Of a stretch of 64,000 nt of DNA, positions 25,544-34,520 are shown one piece after another. Made by a program: the position numbers and the translations under genes. The notes under the pieces are model-generated. The model was not told the origin of the DNA. It saw nothing but the letters and a program-made list of their open reading frames with translations, and did no database searches. The stretch covers positions 1 to 64,000 of the forward strand of contig CABUHS010000008.1 of the NCBI GenBank assembly GCA_902491535.1, in the 5' to 3' direction. Every line of letters starts with the position of its first letter. Position 1 is the stretch's first letter. Source of the DNA: an uncultured Eubacteriales bacterium (GTDB taxonomy: Bacteria; Bacillota; Clostridia; Oscillospirales; CAG-272).

Positions 25544-26785
25544 ATGATGGAATACGGCTTAATAGGCGAGCATCTCGGACACAGTTTTTCCGCCGATATA
25601 CACGGCAGGATAGGACTGTACGGCTATGAGCTTCGTGAGATCGCTCCGCAGGAGCTTGACGGCTTTATGCGAAAGCATGAATTTCGCGGAATAAATGTTA
25701 CGATACCCTACAAGCAGTCTGTCATACCGTATCTTGACGGTATCGACGAAAACGCGCAGAGGATTGGGGCGGTGAATACCGTCGTATGCCGGGACGGAAA
25801 GCTGTACGGCTATAACACCGATTTCGGCGGAATGTCCGCTCTCGCGGAAAAGACCGGAATAGATTTCGGCGGCAAAAAGACGCTTATTCTCGGTACGGGG
25901 GGCACAAGCCTTACCGCGGCGGCTGTCGCACAGGCGCACGGCGCAAAGCAGGTCATAAGAGTGAGCCGCAGCGGACGCGGCGGCGCGGTAACATATGAGG
26001 AAGCGTATCGGGATCACGCCGATGCTCAGATAATAATAAACACGACTCCGTGCGGAATGTTTCCGCATGGCGACGGCTGTCCGGCAGAGCTTTCGAGTTT
26101 TCCGAATGTCGAAGGCGTACTTGACGCTGTGTACAATCCGCTGCGTACAGTGCTTGTCTCGCAGGCGCTCCGCGCAGGGCTTAAAGCGTCGGGCGGACTG
26201 TATATGCTGATAGCTCAGGCGGTGCTTGCCGCTGAGATATTTACCGGAAAACAGCTCGGTACGGAAATAACCGACAGAATATACTCGGAGCTTCTTGCGG
26301 AAAAAGAAAACATTGTTCTTATCGGTATGCCCGGCTGCGGCAAAAGCACGGTCGGAAGAATACTCGCAGGCAGGAGCGGACGCAGACTTATAGACACCGA
26401 CTCCCTCACCGAATCGGACTGCGGTATGCGGATATCCGAAATGTTTGAAAAATACGGCGAGGAATATTTCAGAGACAGGGAGACAGAGGCTGTAAAGAGC
26501 GCGGCGGCGCAGAGCGGCTGCGTGATCGCGACAGGCGGCGGAGCGGTACTCCGTCCCGAAAACGTCGCGGCGCTGAAGCAAAACGGCAGACTGTATTTTC
26601 TCGACCGTCCGGTAGAACAGCTGATACCGACACGCGACCGTCCTCTTGCGGGAAGCGCAGAGGCGATAAGACGGAGATATGAAGAACGCTACGGGATATA
26701 TACGGCGTGCGCCGATACACGGATAGAGGTGTGCGGCAGCGCCGACCTTACAGTCGACTGCGTCGAAAGGAAGCACAAAGTCTGA
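25544..26785 (+). CDS. aroE-aroK: Shikimate dehydrogenase fused to shikimate kinase
   Basis: A 413-residue fusion. Residues 1-255 are shikimate dehydrogenase (YGLIGEHLGHSFS, GINVTIPYKQSVIPYLD with the catalytic Lys, the GTGGTSLTAAAVA nucleotide loop, GGLYMLIAQA). Residues 260-413 are shikimate kinase (IGMPGCGKSTVGRILA Walker A, LIDTDSLTE, FRDRETEAV, ATGGGAVLRPENV, TRDRPLA). It performs two consecutive steps from 3-dehydroshikimate to shikimate 3-phosphate. The start at 25544 (MMEYG) follows AAAGGAGA; the frame is open upstream to 25457 but without a ribosome site. Confidence 0.95.
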   Translation: MMEYGLIGEHLGHSFSADIHGRIGLYGYELREIAPQELDGFMRKHEFRGINVTIPYKQSVIPYLDGIDENAQRIGAVNTVVCRDGKLYGYNTDFGGMSALAEKTGIDFGGKKTLILGTGGTSLTAAAVAQAHGAKQVIRVSRSGRGGAVTYEEAYRDHADAQIIINTTPCGMFPHGDGCPAELSSFPNVEGVLDAVYNPLRTVLVSQALRAGLKASGGLYMLIAQAVLAAEIFTGKQLGTEITDRIYSELLAEKENIVLIGMPGCGKSTVGRILAGRSGRRLIDTDSLTESDCGMRISEMFEKYGEEYFRDRETEAVKSAAAQSGCVIATGGGAVLRPENVAALKQNGRLYFLDRPVEQLIPTRDRPLAGSAEAIRRRYEERYGIYTACADTRIEVCGSADLTVDCVERKHKV

Positions 26786-26873
26786 AAAATTTATTTTTCA
26801 GACAGGAAGTTTTGTGTGCAGAGCCGGAATCGCCGGGGACTTCTGTGCCGGACAGAAAGGAATGGCCATAACA

Positions 26874-27329
26874 ATGAAAATTCTTGTAATAAACGGTCCG
26901 AACATCAACATGCTCGGAATAAGAGAGCCTGATATCTACGGCTCGCAGTCGTACCGCGGACTCTGCGATATGATAAGCGCGCACTGCGCGGAAAAGGGAA
27001 TAACCGTCGAGCTGTATCAGTCGAACCATGAGGGAGACCTTGTCGATAAGATCCAGCAGGCTTACGGCGACGCCGACGGCATAGTAATAAATCCGGGTGC
27101 GTATACGCATACCAGCATTGCGCTGCTCGACGCGGTGAAGTCGGTATCGCTGCCGACCGTCGAGGTCCATATTTCCGATCCCGATACGCGCGAGGATTTC
27201 AGACATATAAGCTATATCCGCCGCGCATGCGTGCTTACGGTATGCGGCAAGGGCACTGCCGGATATCTTGAGGCGATAGATTATCTTGCGGAAAAGTACG
27301 GCTCCGGAAAGGATGTTTCGGAAAAATGA
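26874..27329 (+). CDS. aroQ: Type II 3-dehydroquinate dehydratase
   Basis: A 151-residue enzyme with the type II pattern: KILVINGPNINMLGIREPDIYGS with the catalytic Tyr, ELYQSNHEGDLVDKI, IVINPGAYTHTSIALLDA, VEVHISDPDTREDFRHIS. It converts 3-dehydroquinate to 3-dehydroshikimate by a trans elimination. The start at 26874 is chosen for its fit to the family N-terminus; AAAGGA lies 12 bases upstream. Its stop overlaps the start of aroA (ATGA). Confidence 0.96.
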   Translation: MKILVINGPNINMLGIREPDIYGSQSYRGLCDMISAHCAEKGITVELYQSNHEGDLVDKIQQAYGDADGIVINPGAYTHTSIALLDAVKSVSLPTVEVHISDPDTREDFRHISYIRRACVLTVCGKGTAGYLEAIDYLAEKYGSGKDVSEK

Positions 27330-28534
27330 GAGTAAAAATAGAACCGTCTGCCGCGCGCGGAACCGTCGCGGCTCCGCCGTCAAAAAGTATGACGCACCGC
27401 CTGCTCATATGCGCAGGACTGTGCGGCGGTGAAAGCATTGTCAGGGGAATAATCCCGTCGGACGATGTGCTTGCAACGCTCGACTGTCTGAGCACGATAG
27501 GCGCGCAGTATACCTGCGGGGACGGTACGGTGAAAATAAAGGGCGTGACGCCCGAAAAGATAAAAAGCGGAGCGCTTCTCCCCTGCCGCGAGTGCGGAAG
27601 CACTCTGAGATTTTTCATTCCTATCTGCCTGCTCGGCACAGGCGGAACGCTCACCGGAAGTGAGCGGCTTCTGGAGCGCCCTCTCGGCGTTTACGAATCG
27701 GTACTCGGAGGGCAGGGCATAACGGTCGCGCATGACGGCGGGGGGATCACCGTGAGCGGAGAGCTTCGTCCCGGTACGTTCGATATCCCCGGAGACGTGA
27801 GCAGTCAGTTTATAAGCGGACTTTTGTTCGCACTGCCTTTGCTCAACGGTGACAGCGTTATAAATATAACCGGCGCTGCCGAGAGTATGTCGTATGTTGA
27901 GCTTACGCTCGGCGCGCTCGAGAGCTTCGGCGTACATGTGCGGCGCGACGGCGCGCGCAGACTGATTATAAGCGGCGGTCAGCGGTATGCTCCGCAGGAT
28001 GTTACCGTCGAGGGAGACTATTCGGGAACGGCGTTTTTCGAGGCGCTGAATCATATAGGCGGCGATGTGGATATCACGGGACTGTCGGAAAACAGCCGTC
28101 AGGGCGACCGCGTATATACCGACTATTTTAAAAAGCTTTCGGAGGGAACGCCCGAGCTGTCGCTTGCGGACTGTCCCGATCTCGGACCGATACTGTTTGC
28201 GCTTGCCGCGGCGAAAAACGGCGCGCAGTTTACGCAGACGCGGCGGCTCAGATTCAAGGAGAGCGACCGCGCGCAGGCAATGGCGGACGAGCTTGCAAAG
28301 CTCGGCGCAGAGGTGACCGTCGGAGACGATACAGTCACCGTGAAACCTGCAAAGTTAAGCAGACCGGCGCAGCCTCTGTGCGGACACGGCGACCACAGGA
28401 TAGTAATGTCGCTTGCGGTACTGCTCACGCTGGTCGGAGGAGAGATCGAGGGCGCGGAATCGGTCGCAAAGAGCATGCCCGACTTTTTCGAAAAGCTCGG
28501 CGCGTTGGGAGTTGACGTCACCTATGAAGCTTGA
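27326..28534 (+). CDS. aroA: EPSP synthase (3-phosphoshikimate 1-carboxyvinyltransferase)
   Basis: A 402-residue enzyme with the N-terminal VAAPPSKSMTHRLLICAGL, the ECGSTLRFFIPICLLGTGG motif, DVSSQFISGLLFALPLL, and the C-terminal RLRFKESDRAQAMADEL and GHGDHRIVMSLAVL motifs. It joins phosphoenolpyruvate to shikimate 3-phosphate. It overlaps aroQ by 4 bases and tyrA by 11 bases. The glyphosate-relevant segment reads CGSTLRF where class I enzymes have NAGTAMR. The clostridial type often differs here, so sensitivity cannot be stated. Confidence 0.96.
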   Translation: MRVKIEPSAARGTVAAPPSKSMTHRLLICAGLCGGESIVRGIIPSDDVLATLDCLSTIGAQYTCGDGTVKIKGVTPEKIKSGALLPCRECGSTLRFFIPICLLGTGGTLTGSERLLERPLGVYESVLGGQGITVAHDGGGITVSGELRPGTFDIPGDVSSQFISGLLFALPLLNGDSVINITGAAESMSYVELTLGALESFGVHVRRDGARRLIISGGQRYAPQDVTVEGDYSGTAFFEALNHIGGDVDITGLSENSRQGDRVYTDYFKKLSEGTPELSLADCPDLGPILFALAAAKNGAQFTQTRRLRFKESDRAQAMADELAKLGAEVTVGDDTVTVKPAKLSRPAQPLCGHGDHRIVMSLAVLLTLVGGEIEGAESVAKSMPDFFEKLGALGVDVTYEA

Positions 28535-29381
28535 CAAAGGAAAAAGAATACTTATAGTGGGACTCGGACTTATCGGAGGAAGCTACGCCCGCGCGCTTAA
28601 AAATAAAGGCTATTACGTCAGCGCGATAGACAGCAATGAAGGCTCGGTGATCTATGCAAAGGAACACGGCGTTATCGACGAGGGATATTCCTATCCCGAC
28701 GCTGACGCAGTCGGTTCTGCCGATATCGTCGTTTTCGCGCTCTATCCGAAGGTGTTCCGCAGTTGGATAAGCGAGAATCAGCATATGCTTCGTTCCGGCG
28801 CGGTGATAACCGACGTTACCGGAGTCAAGACCGAGATCGTTTACGATATTCAGGCACAGCTCCGTCCCGATGTGGAATTTATTCCGGCGCATCCTATGGC
28901 AGGACGCGAGGTCTACGGCGTTGAAAACAGCGACGAGCGTATCTTCAGAAATGCGAACTACATCGTTGTTCCGACCGAAAAGAATACGCCTGAGGCGATA
29001 GAGCTGTGCAAAGAACTCGGCAGGGAGATCGGCTTCGGACGGATATCCGTTCTGTCGCCCGAGCAGCATGACGAGATGATCGCGTTCGTCTCGCAGCTCA
29101 CGCACTGCATCGCGGTCAGCCTTATGACCTGCAGCGACAACACTCACCTTGTGGATTACACGGGCGACTCCTTCCGCGATCTGACAAGGATCGCGCGGAT
29201 CAACGAGAACATGTGGTGCGAGCTTTTTATGCTAAACAGAGAAGCGCTGCTTGCGCAGCTCGACCGTTTTATCGGCGAGATATCCGGCTTCAGGGAGCTG
29301 CTTGCACAGGGAGACGAGGTCGGAATGAAGGAAAAAATGCGCCTCTCGACCGAGCGCCGCGCATTATTCGATGTGAAATAA
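28524..29381 (+). CDS. tyrA: Prephenate dehydrogenase
   Basis: A 285-residue enzyme with an N-terminal Rossmann motif (ILIVGLGLIGGSYARAL), the conserved ITDVTGVK and FIPAHPMAGREVYGVENSDERIF with the catalytic His, and an all-helical C-terminal domain (LTHCIAVSLMTC, GDSFRDLTRIA). It oxidises prephenate to 4-hydroxyphenylpyruvate with NAD+. No ACT domain or chorismate mutase is fused, unlike many TyrA proteins; the mutase is on AroB. The start at 28524 lies inside the end of aroA, with GGGA 10 bases upstream. Confidence 0.94.
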   Translation: MKLDKGKRILIVGLGLIGGSYARALKNKGYYVSAIDSNEGSVIYAKEHGVIDEGYSYPDADAVGSADIVVFALYPKVFRSWISENQHMLRSGAVITDVTGVKTEIVYDIQAQLRPDVEFIPAHPMAGREVYGVENSDERIFRNANYIVVPTEKNTPEAIELCKELGREIGFGRISVLSPEQHDEMIAFVSQLTHCIAVSLMTCSDNTHLVDYTGDSFRDLTRIARINENMWCELFMLNREALLAQLDRFIGEISGFRELLAQGDEVGMKEKMRLSTERRALFDVK

Positions 29382-29410
29382 ACGTTTTATTACGGGAAAT
29401 ATATATATAA

Positions 29411-29549
29411 TAACCTCACGACGTAAACCAAAGCCTTGCTATGCAAGCCTTCGGACGTCTGAGAGAACATTGAATGACTAAATCACGGCTTCGCCGTTAC
29501 GCGCCTTGCGGCGCTGCTGTGTTTCACACAGCGATTTATGATATAACAA
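29411..29549 (+). ncRNA. Structured leader motif, copy 1 (before aroF)
   Basis: A 70-base stretch from TAACCTCACG (29411) to GACTAAATC is shared with 41738-41810. It folds as CTCA-C-GACGT with ACGTC-TGAG enclosing CTTGC-TAT-GCAAG, and the two copies differ mostly by base pairs turning into wobble pairs. After it, TAAATC (29479-29484) pairs with GATTTA (29533-29538) around three hairpins (ACGGC/GCCGT, GCGCC/GGCGC, GCTGTG/CACAGC). It lies just before the DAHP synthase ribosome site. No known RNA family was recognised. Confidence 0.65.
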
Positions 29550-29573
29550 ATATGAAAGGCAGGGATCTGCATT

Positions 29574-30608
29574 ATGGCAATGAATATGATCTTTGAGAAA
29601 AAACTCGCTATTCCTATGGAGGTAAAGGAGATGTATCCTCTCACCTCAGAAATGGCGCAGATCGTTGAAAAGAGAGATACGGAGATAAAGAGCGTTATTT
29701 CGGGAAAATCGGACAGGCTTATGCTTGTTATCGGACCGTGTTCTGCGGATAACGAGGACAGCGTTATGGACTATATATCGCGTCTGCGCGTGCTTCAGGA
29801 GAAGGTAAGCGACAGGATCCTTATCGTTCCGAGAATCTACACGAACAAGCCGAGAACGACGGGAGACGGATACAAGGGAATGCTCCATCAGCCCGATCCG
29901 TCCGAAAAACCCGACCTTTTTAAGGGAATCATAGCTATCAGAAAGCTTCATATGCGCGCGCTCAAGGAGACGGGCTTTTCCTGTGCCGACGAGATGCTTT
30001 ATCCCGAAAACCACAAGTATCTCGACGATATGCTCGCATATGTCGCGATCGGAGCGCGATCGGTCGAGAATCAGCAGCACAGACTTACCGCAAGCGGAAT
30101 CGGCGTACCTGTAGGTATGAAAAATCCGACGGGCGGAGATATCTCTGTAATGCTCAATTCGATCACCGCCGCTCAGCATAAGCATACCTTTATCTACCGC
30201 GGCTGGGAGGCTCATTCGCAGGGAAATCCCTATGCACACGCTATCCTTCGCGGATACATGAACAAGCACGGTCAGTCGATGCCGAACTATCACTATGAGG
30301 ATCTGACACATCTTTGCGAGGCTTACTACGCAAAGGGACTCGAAAATCCCGCGCTTATTATCGATACAAACCATGCGAACTCGGGCAAAGATCCGTTTGA
30401 GCAGCCGCGCATTGTAAAGGACGTTCTTGCAAGCTGCCGCGCAAACGGAGATATAAAGAGACTTGTAAAGGGCTTTATGATTGAGAGCTACATCGAGGAC
30501 GGCGCGCAGCCTGTCGGCGGAGGCGTTTACGGTAAGTCGATCACCGACGCGTGCATAGGTTGGGAAAAGACCGAACGTCTTGTGCTTGATATAGCGGACA
30601 TGATGTGA
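29574..30608 (+). CDS. aroF: DAHP synthase, class I (AroG/AroF type)
   Basis: A 344-residue enzyme of the type I-alpha family: LMLVIGPCSADNEDSVMDY, VPRIYTNKPRTTGDGYKGMLHQPDP, the ADEMLYPENHKYLDDMLAYVAIGARSVENQQHR region, GMKNPTGGD, and the metal ligands in IDTNHANSGKD and FMIESYIEDGAQPV. It condenses phosphoenolpyruvate and erythrose 4-phosphate, the entry step of the pathway. Length and N-terminal arm match enzymes inhibited by single aromatic amino acids, but which one cannot be read here. It is last in the operon, separated from tyrA by a structured leader. Confidence 0.95.
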   Translation: MAMNMIFEKKLAIPMEVKEMYPLTSEMAQIVEKRDTEIKSVISGKSDRLMLVIGPCSADNEDSVMDYISRLRVLQEKVSDRILIVPRIYTNKPRTTGDGYKGMLHQPDPSEKPDLFKGIIAIRKLHMRALKETGFSCADEMLYPENHKYLDDMLAYVAIGARSVENQQHRLTASGIGVPVGMKNPTGGDISVMLNSITAAQHKHTFIYRGWEAHSQGNPYAHAILRGYMNKHGQSMPNYHYEDLTHLCEAYYAKGLENPALIIDTNHANSGKDPFEQPRIVKDVLASCRANGDIKRLVKGFMIESYIEDGAQPVGGGVYGKSITDACIGWEKTERLVLDIADMM

Positions 30609-30663
30609 TCTGCCGCCGCTCTGCGGCCGCTATTAAGTGACAGGCTTCTTAGAAAATAATCTT

Positions 30664-30711
30664 AAAGGACTGCATCCGATCTGAGTGACCGGATACAGTC
30701 CTTTTGTTTTT
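30664..30711 (+). terminator. Terminator of the aro operon
   Basis: AAGGACTG-ATCCG pairs with CGGAT-CAGTCCTT around an 11-base loop, followed by TTGTTTTTA. Confidence 0.88.
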
Positions 30712-30766
30712 ACGATAGGGAGAGGCAGGGAGAGAATATATGCCGAGAATGTCAGTCCGGCTGCTG

Positions 30767-31642
30767 CTACAGCACCGCGCGGAGCTGCTCGAGGATCTTT
30801 TTTTCCTCACGCGATACTTTGACCTGCGATATTCCGAGCTTTTCTCCCGTCTGCTGCTGAGACATATTTTTATAGTATCTGAGAAATATGATCTCGCGCC
30901 GCAGCGCGGGGAGTGTGCGGAGCGCTTCTCCGAGCGCTATTTTGTCCGCCGCCGATGCTATGCGGTCATCGGGATCCTGCAGTGTGCCTTCGAGCGTCAG
31001 GCTTCCGTCATCTCCGGCAGGGGCGCTGAGCGAACAGATGTCCGCGCATGCTTCAAGCGCCTCCGACGCTTCGTCCGCAGACATTCCGCAGCGCTCTGCA
31101 AGCTCTGATATTTTCGGCTCTCTTCCGAATTCCGCGGTGAAGGCTTCGCGCTCGCGCATGAGACGCATTCCGCTCTGCTTTACCGAGCGGCTTATTTTTA
31201 TCGGTCCGTTGTCGCGCAGATATCTGCGTATCTCTCCTATTATGAGCGGCACGGCGTATGTGGAAAAGGTCGTTCCGTATCCGAAATCAAAGCTTTTGAC
31301 AGCTTTCAGCATGCCAACCGTGCCTATCTGCACAAGATCTTCGTAGTCGGTTCCGCGTCCGCGAAAGCGCAGTGCGATATTCCGGACAAGTCCGAGATTG
31401 CTCTGAACAAGCTCGTCCGCCGCCTGACGGTCGCCCTCTTGGGCTTTTTTCAGAAGCTCGTCGTTTTTCTCGCGTCTGCCGCTCTGCGCGGCGGCAGCTT
31501 TATTTTCAGCAGCAGGGTGTTTTATGCGCGGTGAGCCGGCAAAGTCCGATCCTGTGTTCGGCGTGTCCTGAGACTTATCCTTTTTCGCGTCGGTTTTAGA
31601 CGCCGCGAGTGCTGCGGCAATGTTTTGCGCTGCCACGCTCAT
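30767..31642 (-). CDS. sigF: Forespore sigma factor SigF (SpoIIAC)
   Basis: The 291-residue sigma-70 family protein has region 2 (NLGLVRNIALRFRGRGTDYEDLVQIGTVGMLKAVKSFDFGYGTTFSTYAVPLIIGEIRRYLRDNG), region 3 (RSVKQSGMRLMREREAFTAEFGREPKISELAERCGM) and region 4 (LPALRREIIFLRYYKNMSQQQTGEKLGISQVKVSREEKKIL). An extra 65 or so Ala/Lys/Asp-rich residues precede region 2; an internal start is possible, but the annotated ATG overlaps the spoIIAB stop by 4 bases. It is the first compartment-specific sigma factor of the forespore, held inactive by SpoIIAB. Confidence 0.93.
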   Translation of the reverse strand: MSVAAQNIAAALAASKTDAKKDKSQDTPNTGSDFAGSPRIKHPAAENKAAAAQSGRREKNDELLKKAQEGDRQAADELVQSNLGLVRNIALRFRGRGTDYEDLVQIGTVGMLKAVKSFDFGYGTTFSTYAVPLIIGEIRRYLRDNGPIKISRSVKQSGMRLMREREAFTAEFGREPKISELAERCGMSADEASEALEACADICSLSAPAGDDGSLTLEGTLQDPDDRIASAADKIALGEALRTLPALRREIIFLRYYKNMSQQQTGEKLGISQVKVSREEKKILEQLRAVL

Positions 31643-32076
31643 TCTCCGTCAAAATATTTTATCAGTGTGACCGTCGTCCCCTTTCCGGGGGCGGACACGA
31701 CCTTCATCTTGTCGGTAAAGCTTTCCATGATGGAGAATCCCATTCCTCCGCGCTCTCCCGATGTATCCGAAGTATAAAGCGGAAGCCGTGCCGTATTTAT
31801 ATCTTCAATTCCGGCTCCGCGGTCGCGAACGGTTATTTTTATATGCCTGTCGCTGTACAGCGATGCGGTGACGGTTATCTTTCCGGTTTTGCTTATGTAG
31901 CCGTGGATTATCGAATTTGTGACTGCTTCGGAGACAGCGGTACGGACTTCCGTAAGCTCCGCGAGCGTCGGATCGAGCTGTGCGGCGAAAGCGCACACGG
32001 TGCTTCTCGCGAAGCTCTCGTTGCAGCTGCTTGAATCAAATTCAAGCTTCATTGAATTTACTATAGTTGCCCTCAT
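31639..32076 (-). CDS. spoIIAB: Anti-sigma F factor / serine kinase
   Basis: A 145-residue GHKL ATPase: N-box EVRTAVSEAVTNSIIHGY, G1 box VRDRGAGIEDI, G2 box GGMGFSIMESFTDKMKV, and GKGTTV. It binds SigF and phosphorylates SpoIIAA on serine, so the ratio of ATP and unphosphorylated SpoIIAA decides whether SigF is released. Four-base overlaps with spoIIAA and sigF show tight coupling. Confidence 0.95.
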   Translation of the reverse strand: MRATIVNSMKLEFDSSSCNESFARSTVCAFAAQLDPTLAELTEVRTAVSEAVTNSIIHGYISKTGKITVTASLYSDRHIKITVRDRGAGIEDINTARLPLYTSDTSGERGGMGFSIMESFTDKMKVVSAPGKGTTVTLIKYFDGE

Positions 32077-32444
32077 GCCCGGTACTCCTTTCCGCAGAGC
32101 GCTTTGTTTTCATCTGACGTTTTTTTGCTGTATTCGATCGAAACATATTTATGTGCGCCTGCCATTTTTATGATTCTTACGACTGCGTCGGAGGGATCTT
32201 TGACCGAGAGGGTACCGCCTCTTTCGCTTATTTTTGCGTAACGTCCGAGTATCAGACCGAGTCCGGCGCTGTCCATGAACTCGACTTCGGAGAGATCGAG
32301 TTCGATCTTTTCGGGACGGAAGTCAACAATATCGGAATCGATCGTTTCGCGCGCCTGCCGCGCAGTGTGGTGATCTATCGCGCCGCCGACATAGGCGATC
32401 AGCGTAGTTCCCTGCATTTTTGTAGTGCATGTTATTTCCTGCAT
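32073..32444 (-). CDS. spoIIAA: Anti-anti-sigma factor SpoIIAA
   Basis: A 123-residue STAS-domain protein with the phosphorylatable serine in ELDLSEVEFMDSAGLGLILGRY (about residue 58). When dephosphorylated it displaces SigF from SpoIIAB. First gene of the classic spoIIAA-spoIIAB-sigF operon. An AAAGGA site precedes ATG. The upstream 32445-32560 region should hold a SigH-type promoter, but I could not find one with correct spacing. Confidence 0.95.
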   Translation of the reverse strand: MQEITCTTKMQGTTLIAYVGGAIDHHTARQARETIDSDIVDFRPEKIELDLSEVEFMDSAGLGLILGRYAKISERGGTLSVKDPSDAVVRIIKMAGAHKYVSIEYSKKTSDENKALCGKEYRA

Positions 32445-32814
32445 TTTTTACGTTCCTTTCTCAGCTTTGATTTGATATTATATCTGCTTTAAGTTTAGTA
32501 GGGGATGCTGTCCCGTCATTCAACATTTCGGCTGCGGCAGAATCCGCCGCCGATAAAGTAAGTACAGCCCGCCGCAAAAGAGGCGGGGACATTTTGCTTT
32601 TAGTTCTATTTTAGTATCCGCACTGTGAAAAAAGTGTCACAGTGTGGCGGAGAAAAAAATATTTTGTGCCGGGCATGTCTGTACGGTTTGTTCATAATCA
32701 ATTCACACAATGTTCTCTGCACGAAAATAAATTTAGCTTATAATAAATTATTATCAGCGGTAATGTCGAATTTTATGCATTGCCGTAAATCAAACCGAAA
32801 AAGCAGGAAGCACG
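32445..32814. other. Divergent intergenic region between spoIIAA and miaB
   Basis: The 370-bp region separates divergent genes. It contains a CCCGCC/GGCGGG hairpin (about 32567-32588) followed by ATTTTGCTTTT on the plus strand. A TATAAT box lies near 32743 without a good -35 partner. No ORF looks real. Confidence 0.4.
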
Positions 32815-34251
32815 ATGGCAAGAGAAACAGTAACCGTCACGTCCGAGCAGATCGCCGGACAGTACAGATATATGGAGCTTGTTCGCGGGATACTGGGCGG
32901 CGCAGAAAAGCATGTTTACATGCAGACCTTCGGCTGCCAGCAGAACGAAGCGGACAGCGAGCGGCTTTGCGGAATGGCGGAATGTATGGGATATACCGTG
33001 ACCGACGATCCCGAATGTGCCGATCTGATAATCGTAAACACATGCGCCGTGCGCGAGCATGCCGAGCTTAAAACGCTCTCGATAGCAGGGCAGTTCAAGC
33101 ACATAAAAGAGAAAAATCCGGAGCTTCTGATCGGCATATGCGGCTGCATGGTCTCTCAGGAGCATCGCAGTCAGGATATAAAGCATAAATATCCCTATAT
33201 AGATTTTCTTTTCGGAACGTCGGACAATTACAGATTTCCGGAGATACTCTATAAAACAATAACAGGCGGAAAACGTCAGTTTTTCTCAAATTCGGACGCC
33301 GGAACGATCGCCGAGGGACTGCCTGTTCACCGTTTCAGCAGCTTTAAGGCGTGGGTAAGCATCATGTATGGCTGCAATAATTTCTGCACATACTGTGTCG
33401 TACCGTACGTGCGCGGCAGAGAGCGCAGCAGAAAGAAAGAGGATATCCTCGAAGAGGTAAGGACTCTTGCGCAGGCGGGCTACCGCGAGATAACGCTTCT
33501 CGGTCAGAACGTCAACTCATACGGGCTGGACACCGAATGCGGACGCTACGATTTTGCGGATCTTCTCTCGGACGTCTGCGCCATGCCGGGCGATTTTATC
33601 GTAAGGTTCATGACCAGCCACCCGAAGGACGTATCGCATAAGCTTATCGACACGATCGCGGCAAATCCTAAGATCGCAAGGCAGTTCCACCTGCCGCTCC
33701 AGTCGGGAAGCGACAGGATACTCGGACTTATGAACCGCCGCTATACCGCGGAGAAATACATGGACACGGTGAGATATCTCCGTGAAAGGATCCCCGATAT
33801 CTCTCTCAGCACCGATATCATCGTCGGATTTCCCGGCGAGACAGAGGAGGATTTTGCGGATACGCTCCGTATGCTCGAGCTTGTCAGATACGATTCGCTC
33901 TATTCGTTCATATTCTCACCCAGAAAGGGTACGGCGGCCGCGTCTATGGAATGTCAGATACCCGATGAGATAAAAAAAGAGCGCTTTGCCAGACTTCTTG
34001 ATCTGCAAAACAGCATATCTCTCGATAAAAACAAGCAGTACGAGGGAAAATGCATAGAGGTACTTGTCGAGGGCATAAGCAAAACGGATGCCACAAAGCT
34101 TACCGGACGGAACGAAAAGAGCAGACTTGTTCATTTCGAAGGACCGCAGTCGCTTGCGGGCCAAAAGGTAAGAGTCTTTATCGATAAAGCGGAGACATAT
34201 GCTCTTTACGGTCATCTTGTTGCGGATACGGACGCCGCGGCGGAAATATAA
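32815..34251 (+). CDS. miaB: tRNA-2-methylthio-N6-dimethylallyladenosine synthase
   Basis: A 478-residue radical-SAM methylthiotransferase. The N-terminal UPF0004 domain has three cluster cysteines (MQTFGCQQNEADSERL, VNTCAVREHAE, GICGCMVSQ). The radical-SAM motif is SIMYGCNNFCTYCVVPYVRGRERSR (about residues 183-207). A C-terminal TRAM domain binds RNA (LVEGISKTDATKLTGRNEKSRLVHF). It adds the methylthio group to i6A37 of tRNAs. The start at 32815 has GGAAGCAC upstream and fits the family; the frame is open further upstream. It begins a run of tRNA and mismatch-repair genes. Confidence 0.96.
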   Translation: MARETVTVTSEQIAGQYRYMELVRGILGGAEKHVYMQTFGCQQNEADSERLCGMAECMGYTVTDDPECADLIIVNTCAVREHAELKTLSIAGQFKHIKEKNPELLIGICGCMVSQEHRSQDIKHKYPYIDFLFGTSDNYRFPEILYKTITGGKRQFFSNSDAGTIAEGLPVHRFSSFKAWVSIMYGCNNFCTYCVVPYVRGRERSRKKEDILEEVRTLAQAGYREITLLGQNVNSYGLDTECGRYDFADLLSDVCAMPGDFIVRFMTSHPKDVSHKLIDTIAANPKIARQFHLPLQSGSDRILGLMNRRYTAEKYMDTVRYLRERIPDISLSTDIIVGFPGETEEDFADTLRMLELVRYDSLYSFIFSPRKGTAAASMECQIPDEIKKERFARLLDLQNSISLDKNKQYEGKCIEVLVEGISKTDATKLTGRNEKSRLVHFEGPQSLAGQKVRVFIDKAETYALYGHLVADTDAAAEI

Positions 34252-34520
34252 CTGAAGTAAGGCGTCCCACATCTCTGCGGGCGGAGGATTTCACTTGATT
34301 TTTCAGTGGGAGTACGGCTTCGCGCTGAAAACACCATATGGCGGCGCTGTGCGCCCAACCCGAATATATGATAATGTGTACAGCGCTTTAATGCGGATAT
34401 GCAGCGGGCGGATGAACCTTTTTGCCGCGAACCGGAATTTTGCGGCACGGATTCGCTGCGGTCTTGTTTTTTCGCAGGCGGCGGTATATATTGTAAATAA
34501 ATGAAAGCAGGTATAATTAA

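Noticed and set aside
29411..29482. Hammerhead or twister ribozyme, or c-di-GMP riboswitch
   Set aside because: CTGAG-GAAC superficially recalls the hammerhead CUGANGA core and AAACC-GGA recalls c-di-GMP-I, but the required core positions do not line up in either copy.
29475..29600. Leader peptide starting at the ATG in GAATGACTAAATC before aroF
   Set aside because: The second copy of the motif has ATAACT at the same place, so no start codon is conserved, and the ORF has no aromatic codon run.
32445..32560. SigH promoter of spoIIA
   Set aside because: GGATT and GAAT boxes are present but 19 bases apart, which is too wide for SigH.
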